From assembly GCA_022710085.1 (NCBI GenBank), contig JAKLHP010000034.1, forward strand, positions 1 through 7,818: a DNA stretch of 7,818 bases, written 5' to 3'. This stretch comes from Patescibacteria group bacterium (lineage in GTDB: Bacteria; Patescibacteriota; Minisyncoccia; Moranbacterales; JAKLHP01). A model generated the notes under the pieces. The model was not told the DNA's origin. It did no database searches and saw nothing but the letters and a program-made list of their open reading frames with translations. A program made the translations under genes and the position numbers. Positions 5,785 to 7,818 of this stretch are shown here, piece by piece; position 1 is the first letter of the stretch; the number at the start of each line of letters is the position of its first letter.

Positions 5785-6588
5785 TTATTTTATCCGATAA
5801 TTCAATCCCATTTCAATGATAATTTCCTGGGTTCCAGGATTGATTTGAGGAGTTGACCCGGCTCCAGATAAAGATTTTTCTCCCGAACCGCCAAGACCGG
5901 AATACGGATATTGGGTATCTGGAGATTTGATGATATTTTCATACCAACTGACAATGTTGCCGAATTTTCTGATTCCGGCTGCCTTAGCAAGTCCTCCTGA
6001 CTTCTCTCTAGCATCAGTAATAGCCTCGATCCTCGCTTTTTGCTTAAGTTCCTCGATATTAGAAACATCAAAAGAAACACCGGATATTTGATTAGCTCCG
6101 GCCTTGCTAGCTTCTTCAATAACCTTATTTACTAAATTCGGATTTTTATCAACCATCTTTATCCTGATAGCAACCTGCTGATTGGCATCATACCCAGAAG
6201 GGACAGTTGTTCCGCCTCCTTCTCCCTGAAAATCATAATGAGGAGAAATAGAATATGATTGGGTCATGATATCTTCATCAGCAATTCCCAGCCCTTTTGC
6301 CGAAGCGACAATCCTGTTCATCAACTCATTGAGCTTATTCAGCGCTTCTTCGGCCTTCGGAGCTTTATCCACTTGCACTCCAAAATTTACCACTGCAATA
6401 TCGGGCTGATACACAACCTTTCCTCGGCCGATAACGGTAGTAATATCCGCATCTTTATCAACGATTTTTTCCCTCAAAATAGAAACGATAACAATAATCG
6501 TAACGAGAATGACGAGAGAAAAAATAAAAACCGTCTTAGGGTCTTTCCATTCGAATTCAAATTTTTTTGTTGGGATTTCTTGTTCCAT
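5785..6588 (-). CDS. Membrane-anchored SIMPL (DUF541) domain protein
   Basis: A 267-residue protein of the SIMPL/DUF541 family (named for a signalling molecule associated with the mouse Pelle-like kinase). Bacterial members are periplasmic or cell-surface proteins linked to stress tolerance and can form large ring-like assemblies; no enzyme activity is established. A short basic/acidic N-terminus precedes one membrane span (about 18-38, very Ile/Val-rich), with the rest predicted outside. Family signatures follow: TTVIGRGKVVYQPDIAVVNFGV (with GxG and PD at 54-63), the helix EALNKLNELMNRIV, GIADEDIMTQSYSISPHYDF, SGYDANQQVAIRI, EEASKAGANQISGVSFDV and the helix ARIEAITDAREKSGGLAKAAGI. A Gly/Ser-rich loop at about 230-246 precedes the last strand. 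Length is typical. The start is fixed by an in-frame stop three codons upstream; no proximal Shine-Dalgarno is seen. It is the first gene of a likely pair with the 146-residue protein. Confidence 0.93.
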   Translation of the reverse strand: MEQEIPTKKFEFEWKDPKTVFIFSLVILVTIIVIVSILREKIVDKDADITTVIGRGKVVYQPDIAVVNFGVQVDKAPKAEEALNKLNELMNRIVASAKGLGIADEDIMTQSYSISPHYDFQGEGGGTTVPSGYDANQQVAIRIKMVDKNPNLVNKVIEEASKAGANQISGVSFDVSNIEELKQKARIEAITDAREKSGGLAKAAGIRKFGNIVSWYENIIKSPDTQYPYSGLGGSGEKSLSGAGSTPQINPGTQEIIIEMGLNYRIK

Positions 6589-6664
6589 ATTTTTTCAGAA
6601 ATTCTTTTCCTTTAAGCTTAAAAAGAAAAAGAATGCTGGGAATAATATTATAATGATTTTCTTT

Positions 6665-6673
6665 ATTATATCA
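6665..6673 (-). promoter_or_regulatory. Extended -10 promoter candidate for the SIMPL gene
   Basis: TGATATAAT on the minus strand is a full extended -10 element just after the preceding gene's terminator, giving a leader of roughly 70 bases. No good -35 hexamer lies 17 bases upstream; that position falls in the terminator stem. A second bare TATAAT at 6647-6652 is an alternative. The region is AT-rich, so chance matches are possible. Confidence 0.45.
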
Positions 6674-6675
6674 TA

Positions 6676-6708
6676 TAATACAATAAAAGCGACTAAAGAT
6701 GTCGCTTT
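6676..6708 (-). terminator. Intrinsic terminator of the cysteine-rich protein gene
   Basis: A perfect 8-bp stem (6686-6693 with 6701-6708, AAAGCGAC/GTCGCTTT) with a 7-base loop is followed on the minus strand by TTATTGTATTAT. It lies about 30 bases after the stop at 6738. Confidence 0.8.
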
Positions 6709-6737
6709 CAGAGATTCTATTTAAAATTTTGAAAATA

Positions 6738-7448
6738 TTATTTTAGATATTTTCCGTATTTCCCAGGGTCATAATAGCAATGAGGATTTGGAACTTCATC
6801 CGGATCGAGGCAGCATTCCATATCCATATGCCCTTTCTTATTTTGTTTGCTTTTTCCAGGATGATCATTTTTCTTATTACAAACCTTTCTGCCCGAACTG
6901 TCTTTCTCAAAAACATAAGGGCCTGGCGCTTTTATGACAGGCTTTCTTTTTACCATCAAAGTCTTTCTTTTTTCGGCATTCTGTCTTTCTATTTCTTTTT
7001 CATCATCCTTTCCGCAAAGATTGGAAGAATATCTTTGGCTACTATCTTCTTCGCACTTCTTTTCAGAGGATTTCAATTTATATTCATTTAATGTTTTTGC
7101 ATGGATCTTGTTTATTTCACTCTCTTCCGATATTGATAGCTTCAAATCTTCCTTAACTTGGGGATTGGCGATATCTTTTTCTTCTGAATGAGCAACTGGG
7201 GCAAACAGATTATAAACAGCCCAGATTAAAACAACCATAGCCAAACCTCCGACTGCGATAGGCTTTGAATCTTTTTGAATGATTTCTTTTATTTTTAATT
7301 TTTCCGCAAGATCAAAAATTGCTTTATCAAAATCCTCTTCCTTTAATTCCTTGAGAAAAAAATTTTCTATTCGACGCAAAAAAAGCTTTCCTTTTTTGAG
7401 TATGAGCTTTTTCGCTATTCTTTTTACTTTTTTTACAGCTTTATTCAT
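6738..7448 (-). CDS. Single-pass membrane protein with cysteine-rich C-terminal region
   Basis: I do not recognise a characterised family. The 236-residue product has a very basic amphipathic N-terminus (MNKAVKKVKRIAKKLILKKG), a helical segment to about 60, one membrane span at about 63-84 (IAVGGLAMVVLIWAVYNLFA), and a long charged Lys/Glu/Ser region likely outside the membrane. Six cysteines all lie after the span, at 132, 145, 190, 212, 213 and 224. The last four sit in a compact C-terminal motif that includes GHMDMECCLDPDEVPNP, HCYYDPGKYG and an upstream VCNKKNDHPG. This looks like a disulfide- or metal-stabilised surface module. The frame can extend to an ATG at 7517, but that codon lies in the loop of a hairpin at the start of the transcript, and the extra 23 residues look unlike a protein N-terminus. 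The ATG at 7448 has an AGGG 5 bases upstream and is preferred. Confidence 0.75.
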   Translation of the reverse strand: MNKAVKKVKRIAKKLILKKGKLFLRRIENFFLKELKEEDFDKAIFDLAEKLKIKEIIQKDSKPIAVGGLAMVVLIWAVYNLFAPVAHSEEKDIANPQVKEDLKLSISEESEINKIHAKTLNEYKLKSSEKKCEEDSSQRYSSNLCGKDDEKEIERQNAEKRKTLMVKRKPVIKAPGPYVFEKDSSGRKVCNKKNDHPGKSKQNKKGHMDMECCLDPDEVPNPHCYYDPGKYGKYLK

Positions 7449-7453
7449 AATTT

Positions 7454-7457
7454 CCCT
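7454..7457 (-). promoter_or_regulatory. Weak Shine-Dalgarno supporting the internal start of the cysteine-rich gene
   Basis: AGGG on the minus strand, 5 bases before the ATG at 7448. It is weak on its own, but the ATG at 7517 has no such site at all, so it tips the choice of start. Confidence 0.4.
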
Positions 7458-7469
7458 GATTCCGCCCCT

Positions 7470-7498
7470 TGTATAAATTTTACCTTTATTTTCAACAA
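7470..7498 (-). promoter_or_regulatory. Second, weaker promoter candidate for the cysteine-rich gene
   Basis: On the minus strand TTGTTG (7498-7493), a 17-base spacer and TATACA (7475-7470) lie between the hairpin at 7504-7531 and the start at 7448. The -10 match is poor at its last, most conserved base. If it is active, the gene could be transcribed independently of the upstream hairpin. Confidence 0.3.
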
Positions 7499-7500
7499 AA

Positions 7501-7531
7501 ATCAAAAAAATGGGCATACACCCATCTTTTT
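7501..7531 (-). terminator. U-tailed hairpin: M23 terminator or promoter-proximal attenuator
   Basis: The stem ATGGG/CCCAT (7521-7525 with 7510-7514) has a 6-base loop and is extended by one G-T and five A-T pairs (7526-7531 with 7504-7509). On the minus strand a further GATTTTTG follows. It would terminate the M23 gene about 50 bases after its stop. However, a strong promoter (7534-7562) lies between the M23 gene and this hairpin, so transcripts from that promoter would begin with it. Confidence 0.6.
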
Positions 7532-7533
7532 AC

Positions 7534-7562
7534 ATTATAGCATAAAAATTATTTTTTGTCCA
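7534..7562 (-). promoter_or_regulatory. Strong extended -10 promoter upstream of the cysteine-rich gene
   Basis: On the minus strand TGGACA (7562-7557), a 17-base spacer and TATAAT (7539-7534) preceded by TGC form one of the best promoters in the window. It starts 14 bases after the M23 stop. The predicted start, about 7525-7528, falls at the foot of the hairpin at 7504-7531. Confidence 0.7.
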
Positions 7563-7576
7563 ATATCATTTCTTTT

Positions 7577-7818
7577 TCATAGACACACATACAGACAGGG
7601 ATTAATCCAGTTAGAAAGTTCCGGCTGTTTTTGCACATATCCTCTAATATCTATATCGGATCCATTATGAAGACCGAGGTGCAAATGTTTTCGTTCCCTA
7701 TTGGTTTCTTGGCTTTTATCAGCACCCAATATTCCGATTGTATCACCCGAATTGATATCATCTCCTATTTCAGCTGAAATGCTCGTTAATTTTAAGTGGC
7801 CATAAATTACAGTGATCG
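7577..7818 (-). CDS. C-terminal fragment of an M23 (LytM-like) metallopeptidase, cut by the window edge
   Basis: The open frame runs from the right edge to a TGA at 7579-7577 and gives the last 79 residues of a Zn-dependent peptidase of the M23/lysostaphin-LytM family. These enzymes cut peptide cross-links in peptidoglycan, or act as inactive activators of amidases. Visible signatures are ITVIYGHLKL (family V-Y-x-HL) with a metal-site-neighbour His at about position 7, the turn EIGDDINSGDTIGILG (family G-x-x-V-x-x-GD-x-IG), and KHLHLGL, the HxH metal motif at about 44-46. It ends with WINPCLY, like the family's NPxxY end. The loop before HxH (DKSQETNRERK) lacks the usual Gly-rich G-x-TG-x-STG-x pattern. 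The first metal ligands (HxxxD) and any signal peptide or LysM/coiled-coil region lie outside the window, so activity cannot be judged. Confidence 0.85.
   Translation of the reverse strand, partial: ITVIYGHLKLTSISAEIGDDINSGDTIGILGADKSQETNRERKHLHLGLHNGSDIDIRGYVQKQPELSNWINPCLYVCL

Noticed and set aside
5802..6119. 105-codon minus-strand frame in another frame of the SIMPL gene, and a similar 112-codon frame at 5327-5665
   Set aside because: Both lie inside well-supported genes, lack ribosome-binding sites and do not resemble proteins.
6641..6690. Very AT-rich stretch with repeated TATAAT-like words, considered as an origin or a cluster of promoters
   Set aside because: No DnaA-box-like repeats or origin-linked genes; the stretch is explained by a terminator tail plus a likely promoter, and AT-rich DNA gives such words by chance.
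1..7818. Mobile element, CRISPR array, phage or toxin-antitoxin system
   Set aside because: No terminal inverted repeats, transposase or integrase motifs, spaced direct repeats or small paired genes were found on either strand.

Overview
This is an AT-rich bacterial window. Every complete gene lies on the minus strand, and only the tail of one gene at the left edge lies on the plus strand. TAA, TAG and TGA all end genes here, so the code is not one of the recoded TGA variants. Compact spacing, U-tailed hairpins after nearly every gene, a lineage-restricted-looking cysteine-rich anchored protein and a SIMPL protein suggest a member of the Candidate Phyla Radiation (Patescibacteria, Parcubacteria-like). 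That placement is an impression from gene style, not a demonstrated assignment.

Layout from left to right: (1) the 3' end of an unidentified plus-strand gene; (2) a shared terminator hairpin facing a DusB-type tRNA-dihydrouridine synthase, whose promoter geometry points to a leaderless start three codons inside the longest frame; (3) a two-domain membrane protein joining a PgsA-like and a PssA-like CDP-alcohol phosphatidyltransferase, preceded by an intergenic region with two dyads around a candidate -10 box; (4) a large soluble hybrid histidine kinase (three PAS, HisKA, HATPase, receiver) with a near-consensus promoter and a strong Shine-Dalgarno; (5) a likely two-gene unit of a membrane-anchored SIMPL/DUF541 protein followed by an unrecognised 146-residue protein; (6) a single-pass membrane protein with a cysteine-rich C-terminus; (7) the C-terminal end of an M23 (LytM-like) metallopeptidase cut by the right edge.

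The genes do not form one pathway. Most are separate transcription units, each with its own terminator and often a recognisable promoter. A cell-envelope theme runs through several of them: phospholipid head-group synthesis, the SIMPL protein, the cysteine-rich surface candidate and the M23 peptidase. The kinase could report on envelope or redox state, but nothing in the sequence shows its signal.

I found no CRISPR array, insertion sequence, tRNA, rRNA or phage module. The most distinctive items are the tandem PgsA-PssA fusion, the cysteine-rich anchored protein, the promoter that runs straight into a U-tailed hairpin at its 5' end, and the leaderless-type dus promoter.
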